From Mikania micrantha (Eukaryota > Streptophyta > Magnoliopsida > Asterales > Asteraceae): DNA of 64,000 nt. A program made the translations under genes and the position numbers. A model generated the notes under the pieces. That model was given only the letters and a program-made list of their open reading frames with translations, did no database searches and was not told where the DNA came from. The stretch covers positions 62,163,001-62,227,000 of the forward strand of contig CM018688.1 in NCBI GenBank assembly GCA_009363875.1, given 5' to 3'. Below are positions 11,163-24,965 of the stretch, piece after piece (position 1 is the first letter of the stretch; every line of letters starts with the position of its first letter).

Positions 11163-14100
11163 TGTAACATCACTGTACTTTCAGTTGTCCGTACGTCCGT
11201 ACATCCGTACGATTGTACTGTTACGACTGAAGATTTGGAATTATTAATGATTATGAGATTATTGATTGACATAACTGATATTATCACTGTTGCTGGTATA
11301 CATGATTATAATTTATAATACGCGTAAACCACGGGAAGTTTAGTTGTAATTCAACTACACAGACCCGTAGTGTTTATTGCAGTTACTTATTACTGATGAT
11401 GAAGGATTATTGGTTGAGAATTGTTTTGTGATGGAACTGGGAGTTTGTTGGAGTCTGGTTACTAAACGTAGTTAAGGACCCATGGTCATGGTTTATCGAA
11501 ATAGCGGTGGGACGGTGGCTAGGGCAGTTGCGACTGACCCTTACATATGCCCTATATATATGCATATTTCGGTCTATCATGGATGTGTCAGTGACTAGGG
11601 TTTAGTGGGTTTTGGTCTGGGAAATGATGATATTAAATTTAATAATGATGAGAATAATAAATACGCGATGTGAGGTTACGGTCATTACTTAACGCGAATG
11701 TTGATTTAGAAATATTTACTTAATAATATATTCGCGTGAATGACGATTCACACGAATTTAATTATTAAGAATAATGTTCTAAAACGATATTCCATAAATC
11801 ATTAAATCAACTCGAAATACGATACGAGCGTCGGATTCGCAAAGGTGACGATCTTTACGAATACGTACGTGAGTAACGTGTTTCGACGAGATAGTTAAAT
11901 AATATCTCACGATATTAAATTGGTAAATAAAATCTTAAAACGTTTATTAGGAATCACAACCTAAAATGTTTTCGAATAAATTAATTTATTTAAATAATTA
12001 TTTAACGAAAACGAAACGGAATTTATTTTACGAAACAAATTATTTAAACCTATTTTAATTAAATAAAACTAATTTATTTAAAACGAGTTATTGTTTTAAA
12101 TACGTTACGTTAGAAGACCGAGCATTTTATTTATTATGATTATCGCGATAAAAACGAGACCGGACCCGGGAATTGACACGCGATAAAAGAGGAAGAACCT
12201 CCTCCTTCTTCTTCATTTTTCACAAACACATTCTCTCTCTAAACCCTCTCATTTTCGTCACCCACAACACAACCAACTTCTCTCTAGCTTTGGGAGCTCG
12301 TTTCTTGACGGATTCGCGAGATTCTTGCGGCTACGTGTTCGTGAGATCAAGGAGAACAAGAAGGTGTAAAAAAATCTCGAGTTGGAATCACGTATTGAGG
12401 TAAATCCGAGTATTTCTTTTCGGTTTTTGGGTGAAAACCCTATTTTGTTATAAATACTCATTAAACCGGGAATTTGGAGTTTTGTATTGTGTTAATCGGT
12501 TTATTATTGAACTATGAGAAGCCATAGATGACCTTAGATCTGTAGAAATCGAGTAAAGATGGTGGGGGCTGTTGAGGGTACAGGGTTCGTGAGAATCTAA
12601 GGATCGGCCGAACCCTCTTGAGCTGGAACATATATGCCGAACCCTCAAAAGGGTATGCCGAACCTTTTAGCCGCCACTAGTGCCACGAACCATCTCCTAG
12701 GACCGGACTTTCTTGTGTCCTGGACGAACCCTGTGACATTTCCAACGAACCCTCTACACTTTACGAGGCTAGCGAACCCTCTTGTGGCCTTGACGAACCC
12801 TACGCCATCATATGGCCGAACCCTGGGCTGCATGAGCAGCGAACCATTGCTTCTGAACCAGGGCGAACCCTCATGCAGATGACAACGAACTCTGGATGGC
12901 GAACCATTGGCCGAAGCTCCTTCTCTGAAACTGCCGAACCCTTTTTCCTTTGAGATTTGGCCGAGCCTGATGGTCATTGGGTTCTCATCATGGACGAACC
13001 ATGGGTCACGAACCCTATGTGGTGGCAGCCGAACCTTCGGCCATAACCTCTATAGGTTCGCTGCCATATTAGGAGAACAAACTTGAAATTCGTTTAACAA
13101 AGAAAATAAACAAGAACCTAAGGATGTGGGAACAATATATAATACGTATGCATGCATGAGGAGGATTACGGGTCACCACCTTTTTATGTAAAACACACAA
13201 ATTAAGTTGGGGGATTTAATTGATAAAAGTAATTATTGGAATCATTCAAACTTAGTCTTCATAGACTAAGGAAATGGGTTTTAACAACTTAAATTGTAAT
13301 GACTATGATGACCTACATGCATGGGAAGTTGGTTAGAGCTGCCACCTTTTCTAATAACCATAAATATTGAATTATGAGATTTTTACATAATTTAAATTTT
13401 TAAAACGAAATAACTTAACTACTATTTACTTAAATTCAATTTAAGTTTGATCATTTGAAACATGATTGACACTTAAATTAACCAAGCATGCATGTTAGTT
13501 GTGTACTGACAAGGATAGTGCTTATGAGTCAACATATATAATCATGATGCGTATAAATAATAGTTTCTAATTATATACCTTCATTTGATTAATGTAACCA
13601 CTAAGTCTAAAACATATTGTTTATGATGATTAACTATTAAGAATTAAGGGTGATATCATGGCATGGATTAAATACACTATGTTAATACAAAGCAAGCGGA
13701 TCAAAATAAAATTAATATAAACATTAATAGTGTATGGAACACTTATGCTTATAAAAGTGGAAATCGCAATAATTACAGATCGTTGAGTTACTACGAGTTA
13801 TATACGCGAGCGCGCATAATAAGAGAACACGAATTCTAAGGACTTCAGGTGAGTTCTCATAACCTCCCTTTCTTTAAACTGTTTTAGTTTTAAAACTCGG
13901 AGGTGAAACATGTATACCGGTTTAAATATTATTTTGATAACACAAGGATAATACCTGTTTATCATTATGATATTCATATTATGAATTATCACTGATTAAT
14001 TTTTCTACATCCGTGTAAACATTGTTATTGACTTCGGTCGATAACAAAGATTACATGTATTGTCACATACTCCGTGAATCATTGCATTTGACTTCGGTTA

Positions 14101-14920
14101 ATTGCTTTGACTTCATGTATTGTCACGTGGAGGGTTTCCACATCCGTGAAGTATTGCTCTTGACTTCGGTTAATTGCTTTGACTTCATGTATTGTCACGT
14201 GGTTAGCGACCACTCCATGATTCATGTATTTAACTTATGTTAATTACATAATGATCATGTATAGTCACGAACATTATTTGAGAATATGATTGATGAGATT
14301 GGTTGATTAGTTGTGGATTGGTTATCTATATTTGATTATGATTAATTATGATTAACTAGGATTGATGTGGTTATGTGGTTATGTGATTGTATATGTGTAT
14401 GATTGATGAATTGGTGGACGTGTGTTGGATTATTTCATACAGGTATTCATATGGATTTCTCATGAAGATCATAAGTTTTATACCCGTTTTTAACAAAGCA
14501 TTTTATAAAACCATTTTACATCATAAACCTTTAAACTCATTTTACTAAAGCATTTTTAAATATAAAAACTTATGATTACTCACCAACTACTTTTGTAGTT
14601 GACACTTGATTTTCTTACATGATTCAGGTGATGGAGACAAGTAGGAATGAAGAGAGGATCTCTTCTATTTTGGACATCATCATCATATAGGATCTTGGAC
14701 TTAGTTAATTAACTAAATTCTGGCGATTAGAGTTTAGTTAGTTTAACTAAATCTTTTGTGTATTTGACATACTTGATTCATGATAAACATGATTTTTGTG
14801 TAATTATTGTGGTTGATTAAATGATATATGATGATATGATTTAGATGCCCATGAGCTTGTGAACAATCTACACATCCCTCGTGGCATCCCGATGATTCCG
14901 CCGTCGGTCGGGGTGTTACA
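11163..14920 (+). repeat. 3' LTR of element A (complete, 3758 bp)
   Basis: It runs from TGTAACA to TTACA. From 11259 it is the same as the 5' LTR. Its first 96 bp, absent from the 5' copy, hold three GTCCGTAC-like repeats. It contains second copies of the CGAACC lattice (about 12605-13055) and the 65-bp tandem repeats (about 14005-14270). Confidence 0.93.
11487..11581 (+). other. Hairpin cassette, copy 2 (3' LTR A)
   Basis: Identical to the 1582-1676 copy, shifted by 9905 bp with the LTR. Confidence 0.75.
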
Positions 14921-16666
14921 TCAACCAATAGTACTATCAATGTTTTCTGTTCGGCCACACATGGGTTCACTAGATACAGTTCAAAAATGAGGACTTTCAG
15001 TTCCATGATAGAGTTCAGTCTACAGGCAAAATCCCATGAAATCCCACAAAATCACATGAAATCACACAGATATCATTGATGCATATCATATGTTCAGACA
15101 ACAGTTTGCAGAGTTTCCCCGATGTTTATAAAAGATTAAAAATAAAAGGGGTTGTACGAAACTCACCTGATGATAATAGGTAGCAGAGTATCACCAAACT
15201 GATAGTACAGAGATGATTCTGCATTTAGTTATTTTTAATAAGTTATTTATGTTCTAGTTTACTGATTAGATCCTTCTGAACGTTCAATGTCAAAGACATT
15301 GCTTAGTAAATCATCAACTCGATATTAATTATATAATTAATTAATTTAATGTCATATCATACAATGTATGATAATGTAGGAACCTACATTGCATTAGATT
15401 CCTAACACAAAGTTGATGACACTCTAGATTAATCAGAATAATCTCTGATTAATCAGATAGTTAATGTTGTTGATTATAATGCTAAAACAGTTTCTAGATG
15501 ATTTAATGGCTTAGGAGTGATTAATCCTTATTATTGATTACCCAAATATCATGAAATATCACAATGTAGCATCAGAATAGGTGAAATAACCAGATTTAAC
15601 ATACTAATCTGACTGTTATCACAAACATAAGATAATCATTCCAATGAGTATGTTAATGATTATGATTAGTTTGAAACACTTGGATTTAACCTTTGTATTT
15701 CAAAGATTAATCAAACTAATCACCTACATTGTTATAATCAAATGGTTTAAACCATTATAATCATAGTCATGATTTTATGAAAATCGGGCATTACAACGGA
15801 TCAAAACAAGGATTTAACCGTTAGAACTTCGTGTTCTTCGTTTATAATCAATCCTAGCCATCATCTAGGCAATAATCAACAATCCTAACTATCTCATTAC
15901 GTTCAAAATCAAGATCTAATCAATCAAAATCAAACTAGAAGGTTAAAACGAACCGTTACCTGTTCTGACGAATTTCTGCGGTTAGAACGACGATCAGGAC
16001 TTGTATATATGATTCCTGGGATGATCCGGATGTTCAAAAGCCTTTGTAATGAAGATTTGAGGATTAAGAAGGCTAAATTTTCTTCTGATGGTCGCTTATG
16101 GTCGAGAGAATGAAGTTTTGCGAGTTTCTATGCGTTCTGATCACTTTAACACAACTTTAGCCGACATAGGTCCTGGGGCGTACCGCCCCACGTCATCATC
16201 CGTCACCATTTTGATTTTAAACTTCTTTTCGCGATTCCGGGAGCATACGAACTCCGTTTTGCTCGCGGTTTTCGCCCACGTTCACGATTTTTCGAGCTCT
16301 TTCCAATGGTTATAATTTCAAGACCTAAAGAGTTCAAAATATTTAGCCTCTTATCTATCGCTATATTCGATTCAGTGTATCTTGAAATCGGAGCCTCGTT
16401 TTGCGATTTCGCTTACACTCATTTTCTTCATTTCCGAGTTATGATTGTAGACATGAAATTGGTTAGTCATCTATTTGAATAGACATCATGTGATGAATGT
16501 TTCTTTGAGATCTACTAGCACCAGATTCCTGAGTAACTACAAGTCATGAACTGATATGCTATGATATGGTCCTTCTGACACATACGTAATAATAAATGTG
16601 GATTTCAAACAAGACCAAATGTGCTCACTTCGTTGATGACGTAGTTCTTCGAGCGCAATTGTCACA
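14921..16666 (-). repeat. 3' LTR remnant of element B
   Basis: On the minus strand it starts TGTGACAATTGCG right after the polypurine tract. About 1.75 kb remains before element A interrupts it. It does not visibly overlap the retained part of the 5' LTR (22293-23567), so the two copies appear to keep different portions of a long LTR. Confidence 0.6.
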
Positions 16667-16680
16667 GTCCCCTCCTGTTA
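16667..16680 (-). promoter_or_regulatory. Polypurine tract, element B
   Basis: TAACAGGAGGGGAC on the minus strand lies directly before the LTR start TGTGACA. Confidence 0.75.
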
Positions 16681-16729
16681 GAGAAATTTCGTCCCGAAAT
16701 TTAGTAAAGACTTACATTAAGACAATCGT

Positions 16730-18046
16730 TTATGAGAATAGATGTGGGTACTTTGCTTTCATTTGATCTTCACGTTCCCACGTATATTCGGGTCCACGTT
16801 GCGAGTTCCACCGCACTTTAACAATTGGTATGCGGCTACGTTTTAGCACCTTCATTTCTCGATCCATTACCTCTACTGGTTCTTCACTGAACTGAAGTTT
16901 TTCGTCAATATGAATCTCTTCGAGAGGTACGATCAATGATTCATCAGTTAAACATTTCTTCAGATTAGATACATGAAAGACATCGTGAATGTTACTGAGT
17001 TCAAGAGGTAATTCAAGTCTGTAGGCTACTGGTCCAATTCGTTCAAGAATTTTAAATGGCCCTACAAATCTTGGCGAAAGTTTACCTCGCTTCCCGAATC
17101 TGAAAATGCCTTTCCAAGGTGACACTTTCAACATTACTCGACCACCTACTTGAAATTCGAGTGGTCTACGGCGATTATCAGCATAACTCTTTTGACGATC
17201 GCGAGCAGCTTTGATTCGTTCTTGAATGAGTGCGATCTTATCAGTTGTTTCCTGAATGAATTCTGGGCCAATGATTTGACTTTCACCTACCTCTGACCAA
17301 CAGATAGGTGATCTACACTTCCGTCCATAAAGTGCTTCGAATGGAGCGCATTGAATACTGGTATGGTAGCTGTTATTGTATGAGAATTCAATAAGTGGAA
17401 GATGAATATCCCAGCTACCTCCAAAATCAATCACACAGCTTCTAAGCATGTCTTCAAGAGTTTGATTTGTTCGTTCAGTCTGCCCGTCAGTTTGTGGATG
17501 ATAAGCTGTGCTCATATTGATTTGCGTGCCCAGAGCATTCTGAAGAGTTTGCCAAAATCGTGACATAAATCGACTATCTCTGTCGGAAATGATAGAGATC
17601 GGTACTCCATGTCGAGATACAATCTCATTAACATAAAGTTTAGCGAGTCGATCCATAGAATAATCTTCTCGGATGGGTAAGAAATGCGCAGATTTCGTAA
17701 GGCGATCAACGATAACCCATATAGAGTCATGATTACGTGATGTTCTGGGTAATTTAGTAATGAAATCCATAGAGATCTGATCCCATTTCCACATGGGAAT
17801 CTCAGGTTGTTGCAATAACCCAGAAGGTCGTTGATGTTCAGCCTTAACTTTGAGACATGTTAAACATCGATCCACGTATTCAGCTATGTGTTTCTTCATT
17901 CCAGGCCACCAGTAAAAATCTTTAAGATCTTTATACATTTTATCAGCACCTGGATGAATAGAATACCTGGATTTATGCGCCTCATCCAAGATAATAGTTC
18001 GAGAGTTACCGAATAGGGGAACCCAGATTCGGTCTTTGAAATACAA
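16730..18046 (-). pseudogene. Element B integrase and chromodomain-like C-terminus
   Basis: This 438-aa fragment starts before the HHCC finger ([27 protein letters not shown]), continues through the DDE core ([24 protein letters not shown]) and ends with a chromodomain-like tail ([18 protein letters not shown]). It is the continuation of the RT/RNase H fragment at 18088-19377 but in a different frame, so a small indel lies near 18046-18088. The length and motifs agree with the matching part of element A. Confidence 0.85.
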
Positions 18047-18087
18047 CAGTCCATCGTCTTTGGTATCGAGTTTCTTATCTAATCCTC

Positions 18088-19377
18088 TTAGTCCTCAGCA
18101 AAATAGTTCGTTGCTTGTAAAGCTTGTTGCTGAGCGTCTTTGATTTGAGGAATTAGACTGGTTTGAATAGTCATACCTAACGCTTTCACACGTAAAGGCT
18201 TGACTCGTTCCTTGCGACTTAAAGCATCAGCTACAACATTTGCTTTGCCTGGGTGATAACGAATTTCACAGTCATAGTCGTTCAAGAGTTCAACCCATCG
18301 CCTCTGTCGCATATTCAACATTTTCTGATCTAGAATGTGTTGGAAGCTTTTGTGATCAGTGTATATAATACACCTAGTTCCGTATAGATAATGTCTCCAA
18401 ATCTTGAGTGCAAACACTACTGCCCCAAGTTCTAGATCATGTGTGGTATAATTCTTCTCATGTACTTTCAATTGTCGAGAAGCATAAGCAATTACCTTAT
18501 CCTTCTGCATTAGAACACACCCAAGACCTTGACGTGAAGCATCACAATACACTGTGAAGTTATCCGTACCTTCCGGTAATGCCAATATAGGTGCATTACA
18601 GAGTTTATGTTTCAACAGTTGGAACGCCTCCTCCTGTTGAGAACTCCATATAAACGGTTGATTTTTCTGTGTCAATGTAGTCAGTGGCAAGGCTATCTTT
18701 GAAAAGTTCTTGATAAACCTGCGATAATAACCTGCCAACCCCAAAAATTGACGTATTTCAGTCGGAGTTCGTGGTGTTTCCCATTGTTTCACCGCCTGAA
18801 TCTTACTGGGATCCACTTGAATACCGTTTTGATTTACTACATGACCAAGAAATTGAACTTCTCGTAACCAGAACTCACACTTGGAGAACTTGGCATATAA
18901 TTTTTCACGTGCCAAAAGTTCTAGAATTAATTTCAAGTGTTGAGCATGTTCTTGTTGATTTCGAGAATAAATAAGAATATTATCAATAAACACAATCACA
19001 AATTTATCCAGATAAGGTCTACATACTCGATTCATCAGATCCATGAAAACTGCTGGTGCATTTGTTAAACCAAACGGCATTACTAGAAATTCGTAATGTC
19101 CGTATCGAGTTCTGAAAGCAGTTTTAGGAATGTCATCATCATGAATACGTAACTGATGATATCCAGATCTTAAATCGATTTTTGAAAAATAAGTAGCACC
19201 TTGTAGTTGATCAAACAGATCATCGATACGAGGTAGTGGATAACGGTTCTTGATTGTCAGTTTATTGAGTTCTCTATAGTCAATGCACATCCTGAATGAA
19301 CCATCTTTCTTTTTCATAAAAAGAATTGGTATGTCACAGAGTGAGAAACTAGATCTGATAATACCTTTATGTAACAC
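18088..19377 (-). pseudogene. Element B reverse transcriptase/RNase H fragment
   Basis: This 429-aa fragment starts inside RT at [17 protein letters not shown] and runs through RNase H ([15 protein letters not shown]) to [14 protein letters not shown]. The catalytic box reads FIDNILIYS instead of FIDDILIYS, so the second Asp is replaced by Asn. The upstream protease and RT start are absent: the 250 bp between this fragment and gag show no protease motif. It is in the same frame as gag. Confidence 0.87.
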
Positions 19378-19623
19378 TTCCTAGTCAGTTTAAAAGTTCT
19401 CACATTTCAGAAAGTACTAGAAGATCAGGAGCTTGTATCAAATTGCCATTAACAAATTTAAGGCACCCCATTTATCTAAGTACGTAGCAGATAATGCAAG
19501 TAAAATGATCATACTGGGGAGATAAATTCTTATCTATCCCCATATTAGCAATTATATTGATTGTTAGGAAGGAAACGTACTAGTGACAATGTTTGCATCA
19601 TGCCTTGCCTTCGTTGCACCAAT

Positions 19624-20991
19624 CTAAGAAGCTCTTCTCCTAGCTTCATTCCTCTGATTATTGTTATTGTTGTTTGGACAGTTTCTCATGAAGTGATCGG
19701 GACTTCCACACCTGAAACACGTTCCGTTTGCTTGAGTAGTTTGTCGTGGTTCTTGGTTGGATTGACGAGCAGGGAAGTTACAATATTTGGCGTAGTGTCC
19801 AATTCGATTACAGTTTATACATTCAGGACATAGTCCTGTGTGATGATAAGGACACTTATTACATTTGGGCGCCTGCCCAGTATATCCTTTCCTTTCTGGA
19901 AGAGCCGTACCATACTTTTTCACAGTTTGTTTGCTTCGGCTAGTCTCAGCCGGAGCTTTGGTTTTGTTTTTCTGAAACCTCTTTCTTTTTGTTCCTCTTG
20001 TGTTACTAGGTGCCTTGATTTTAGTACCGCTGGAACTTTCCTCATCTATCATTGTTAGGGTACCGTTTCTTATTGCCTCATCAGTGTATCTATTGGCTAA
20101 GATAATGGTATGTTCTAAAGTTGTAATTTTTGCAGCAGCTACCATTTCACGAATTTGAGGAACCAAACCATGAATATACTTTTCTACTAAAACTAGCTCA
20201 GTAGGAAACATGTCAGGAAATAGACATGTGAGTTCATGAAATCGTTCCGTATATTTCCAACACTTCGTACCTATCATTGAAAGATTCAAGAATTCTTCTT
20301 GTAGTTTCATGATTTCGATGGCCGGGCAATATTTTGAAATTATCAAAGTTTTAAACTCCTTCCAACCCATTACATCAACAGTGGCCGTACCCAATAATCT
20401 TACTTGGGTATTCCACCATATCAAAGCCGAGTCTTTAAGAGAACAAGTAGCATATGTTACTTTGTGCTCTTCTAAACACTGGCTGATTTGAAGTTTTGTT
20501 TCCATCTCTTTGATCCATTTTAACAACCACTCAACTCCTTCCTTTCCAGTAAAATCGGGAGGATTATAAGTTTTAAAGTAGTTGTATGTACATCCATGTG
20601 GTGGAGAATCTAAAACTGTTATATTCATACTGGTAGTAGTATAAGTTTCTGTGTTCCTGTCAGTAATGTTGCGCTCTATATGGCTTCCACATGAACTAGA
20701 AGCTATGTTCTGCTGATATTGAGCTAACATACCTGGAATAACTGCCACCAGTTGCTCATTTACAATTCGAGCTATCATTGCTTCATTTAGTTCAGCTCCA
20801 CTAGCAGCCATAGGTGGAACCGTATTCGTTTCAACATTCACGGGTGGAGCCCTGTTTGTTTCCGAATTGACACGTGGATCCAGATTTGATTCCACGTTCA
20901 CAGGTTGGACTTGATTCAGTCCAGGGTTAGTAACGTTCTTGGTATCTTTCTTAGCTGGTCGACCTCTTTTAGGAGCCATTGTTCTGCCCAT
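19624..20991 (-). pseudogene. Element B Gag
   Basis: A 455-aa reading frame. After a low-complexity N-terminus, with a basic stretch MAPKRGRPAKKD that may mark the true start, a retrotransposon Gag domain follows (FKTYNPPDFTG, ALIWWNTQVR). Two CCHC knuckles are present, CINCNRIGHYAKYC and CFRCGSPDHFMRNC. It stops right after the knuckles at NEARRRAS, where intact elements continue into protease. Gag itself is unbroken but has lost its Pol extension. Confidence 0.85.
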
Positions 20992-22276
20992 ATGCAGACA
21001 AACTCAGGTCAATTCAGAAACATAAGGATATAACCCGTTCGATCACATAATTTCAATCATATTCAGATACACTGAAATTTTATGTTGAAATGTAATTATA
21101 AGGAAATATAGTATAACTACATTGATATAGTTCAGACATGTTCTCAGCACACAAAGATCACACAAATGTTCGTAGTTATACTTAGTCCTGTTATTTCAAA
21201 AACATGCTAGAGTCTTACCCAGCTCTTTGCATTGCAACACATGTTTTTAGAATTATGTTCATACAGAACTAGGACATGTTCTCACACAAGTTCTCTAATA
21301 TGTTCTCGTACATAAATGTTCTCATGTTCTCGTACAAAAATGTTCTCATATAGTAATGTTCTCACATCGTTCTCTTTTATTATCTAGTTATAGTTCATAC
21401 AAGTTTGATATTAATATATAGTTCATACATTCACACACAGGGTATTCAAAGATGATACCGTATCTAGAACATTCACCTGCTTCATAAGAAACAGGTGTGA
21501 CATAAGTATCTCTAATACGGTAGTACCAATGTTCTTTAGAATAATACGGAACCGCTGTATCTCATGGCGTATAGTCTGTAGATCCTAGCTAACCTTCTAA
21601 AGTTGTTCTCATAGCTCCGCCTGGTGGGAGAATTCTCTCAACTCATGAGTAATGTTAAGCACATCTCTCGGTGTCAGCTGTCATCTTGGGGGAAGACCGG
21701 TAGTCTTGAGAGCTTGACCTCACATGTGTCGAAGTCCATCACATGCCTGAATCCTCTGAAGTGATGAACTCTGCCTCTTCCCTTCATAAGCATTCCTACC
21801 CGATTCTTAAGAATGTCTGGGTGAAGCAATTTGTGCATGGGGTGATAACGTAGCTGGTACATGTGGTACAGACTGGGAAGTAGCCAACGATGCTTCCGAT
21901 GAATCGAAATCCGAGCTCAAACTAGTGCGAGGAGTATCACCAATTATCACGTATGAAAATATCTTATCAGTATCATGGAATAAATATTGAATAATAAAAT
22001 TCAACAACCATGATATGATGTCTCTTCCTATCTCAAAGCACCTAATCGTCCTTATAGTTATTATTGTTTGCTTGCATTGAACTTGACTAGAACGCACACG
22101 TGTTGCGAATTTCAGTTATGCTGGCCACTCATAACTGGAATTCGTACCACCTGATTATCCTGGCTTAATTCAAAACAAGTTTTGTTCAATATTAATGTTC
22201 GGTGCTCTCTGTGTCACTATACGAGCCTATGGTTATAGTCTAGGTCTCTAAGTCAACCTAATTCTCTATAACCTGT
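20992..22276 (-). other. Leader of element B
   Basis: Non-coding stretch between the PBS and gag on the minus strand. It carries short repeats with ATGTTCTC words (about 21260-21380). I did not find the hairpin cassette of element A here. Confidence 0.5.
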
Positions 22277-22289
22277 GGCTCTGATACCA
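22277..22289 (-). promoter_or_regulatory. Primer-binding site, element B
   Basis: TGGTATCAGAGCC on the minus strand, three bases from the LTR end (TGTGACA, plus position 22293). Confidence 0.9.
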
Positions 22290-22292
22290 CCC

Positions 22293-23567
22293 TGTCACAC
22301 CCCCCACCCCTCGTCACCTCGTGTCTGGTTTGACGTCACTGAACCGGTTGCGGAAGCATAGTGGTGATGTCTCCGAGGTGAGGGGTGACTTACTTGAACC
22401 GATATCATAAGCACACAGATTAACTTAAAATAATTACAATACAGGGTTTCGTCATTACAATCAGTATCATAATTTACAACTAAGTTTATTACACAACTGA
22501 CTTATTTAATTACTAGTGTTTGAAGTGCTGCCTCACCGAGTGTCACTGTTTTCCTGCAAAAAGATTTAAATTTGAAACGTCAGCACAAAGCTGGTGAGAT
22601 CGACAGTTCAATTTAAAACAATATGATATGATAAGCACGTTCTCAAAAGTTTAGTTCCGGATAACCATGGGACCTGTATCTAGTTCCTTTCGGACGTCTA
22701 GTCTGTCTTAAGATATGTACCGACGGGTAAGTAATTTATACTTCTTTATCTTTTAACAACAAGGAACAACAGCCCTAAAGCTTTTCCCTACGATTTTTTT
22801 CAAAAATCAAATGAATTTGGGTGAAATCAAACTCGGACTCTGCGCCCTATGTTTTATATTTTTTAACCGGAAATCCTTTGGATTTGATGACCAGACTAAC
22901 CGGTAAACATGGCGCGTGTGGGTTTAGATTGCCGAGGGTTTGAACCCAAGGTGGTCCTCTAAACGGTTTTTGTGCTATTCACTCTGTTTCCATCCCATTT
23001 TTTTATAAAATTATTTTAAAAATCCGGAAATTTATTTTAAACATATGGTCAAATTATGAAACATATTTAAATTAATCCTTTTTAAAACTAATTAAAAATC
23101 ATGTTAATTGTTTCAAAATAATATAAAACATAATTCAAACATTTTAAAATACATATTTAGTTAATTTAATCAATTTTAAGAAAATATCATTGTTTTTATT
23201 ATCCTTTCTGCATAAAGATTAATTTAAATAATTTCAAGATTTACATTTTCTCTTAAAAACGAGATCGTCTTTAAATGAAAATACAAAGATTGTTTTTATT
23301 AAATTAATAATTCTTTAAAGATTCAAAGTTGTAAAATAATTAAAAAAAGTTATTTTAAAAACCAAGATCATTTTTTTACAAATCATTCTAATAAATGATT
23401 TAAACTTATTCTAAAATGATTTCTAAAACAAATGGTATTTCAAATCAAGTATGAGAATACCTTTACCAACGATTAAAATAAATAAACCTAATGATTTACT
23501 TAAGTCAAACATACAAAATTTTATACATACAAATAAATAATTATTTTGCAAAAGAAGTGGGTGAACT
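22293..23567 (-). repeat. 5' LTR remnant of element B
   Basis: On the minus strand it ends GGGGTGTGACA next to the PBS. It shows the typical LTR 3' layout, CTCACCAGCTTTGTGCTGACG followed by a pyrimidine stretch and CAG. Its 5' part is missing or scrambled beyond the solo LTR that interrupts it at 23568. Confidence 0.65.
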
Positions 23568-24594
23568 TGTAACATTAGTGCCGGAAACGTAACCGGAACA
23601 GTGATCTACACAGTAACTCAGGTATAAACTATGTGTATTACATATATATCATTATCATTGATGCTTATCACAGAACAATTTCACAATCATTACGGAAACA
23701 TAACTCGGAGCTATGGTTCAACAGTCAGACATTTATCTGTCGACACAGAACTATCGCATGATTGTTAGTTAGGATTTTATTATGTATAAACGTATGTGAG
23801 GTTGTACAAAACAAAACAACAAAGGAAGTCATTACGTGAATGCTAAATCGACGGATTATTCGTATAGGTGACGATCTGTACGAATATATCTGAAAGTTTA
23901 ACGTTCTGAATGATGTCTAATAATTAGAAAACCATATCGAAAAGTATGGTTATCGTCGTGTTCGTACGAGTGACGATTCGAACGAATATGTGCGACGACT
24001 ACGCAATTCGATTTAAACAGACAAATTTAACGTTTTCTAAAATTTAAAATAAACGGAAGATATTTAGTTAATTTATTTGGAATCACAACCTAAAAAAATT
24101 TGATAAACTCTATTTTTAAAATCGTAACGATTCGTTACGAAAACGGGCGAAAAACCGACGTCTCTACGCGAAACCGAACGAGACCGAACACACCCGGATA
24201 ACTAAAAGCCATTAATATGGCATTCAATGCCATTTCCACCACCACCTACCAGCTCACCATCACCAATCTCGTTTCTCTCTCTCTACTTTCTCTCTCTACA
24301 TTTCACAAGCCCTAGATCTCTCTATACTCAACCAAATCGAGCCATTTTGGTGTCAAAACGACCACAACAACACGTAGATGTTGAAAGTACAAACGATCTG
24401 AGCTTTGAACCAACCAAATCGAGGTAAAAATGAGTGGTAAGCTTCGGTTTTAGGGTTTTCAAACCCTTTTGTTCGAACCTCCCTTCCAACCGGTTAAACC
24501 CACTCAAAACTTAGGGAAAATGCACGAAAACCTGTTAGAATGAAGTAGGAACTGGTGAGGTTGCATGGTGTGGTTGCAAGGTCCATGAATGAGG

Positions 24595-24965
24595 GCTGCT
24601 TTTGATTTGGTTCGAACAACCGAATGGGTGGTGCAGCAGGTAGTCCGAATGACTACAGGCCGTATGGGCCAGCCTCTAAGCCGAATGGCCTCAAGGCCGA
24701 AGGAGGCCTATTCGCATGGTGTCACTTTCGGTCGGCAACCTCTCACTCGCATGCCTAGATTCATTCGTCCAAAACCTCATTCGTGTGAACCATCCCATTC
24801 GGCCAAGACTCCATTCGCACGACCCACTGCATTCAGCCAAACCTTGTTCCTTCGCATGGAGCCACTTTTGGCCATTCTCCTTCGTACGGCTGGTTGGATC
24901 AACCGAATAGTATCCTTCGCATGGTATACTTCATTCGGCCAAGGTTCCATTCGGGCGGGATGTGG
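24595..24965 (+). repeat. CGAATG/CATTCG motif lattice in the solo LTR
   Basis: CCGAATG, CATTCG and TTCGCA words recur every 10-25 bp in the place where LTRs A and X have CGAACC. Both orientations of the motif are present. Confidence 0.7.

Larger units (their letters stand above)
1354..14920 (+). mobile_element. Element A: Tekay-like Ty3/gypsy chromovirus, nearly complete
   Basis: Two direct repeats offset by 9905 bp (1354-5015 and 11259-14920) flank a PBS, a long leader, one uninterrupted gag-pol ORF and a polypurine tract. Every stretch I compared between the two LTRs, including all short ORFs inside them, is identical, so the insertion is recent. The 3' LTR begins TGTAACA and ends TTACA. 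The 5' LTR lacks the first 96 bp found in the 3' LTR and abuts an inverted LTR fragment at 1353/1354, so no target-site duplication can be checked. The assignment to Tekay rests on the long LTRs, the tRNA-Met PBS and the integrase with its C-terminal chromodomain-like tail. Confidence 0.93.
14921..22292 (-). mobile_element. Element B: decayed Tekay-like Ty3/gypsy element, minus strand
   Basis: On the minus strand the order is PBS (22277-22289), leader, gag, RT/RNase H, integrase, polypurine tract (16667-16680) and a 3' LTR remnant (14921-16666). Its protein sequence is close to element A, including the same integrase and chromodomain-like end. The protease and the N-terminal part of RT are missing, one frameshift separates RT/RNase H from integrase, and the second catalytic Asp of RT is changed. 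The 5' LTR continues at 22293-23567. The 3' LTR is cut by the right end of element A. Confidence 0.88.
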
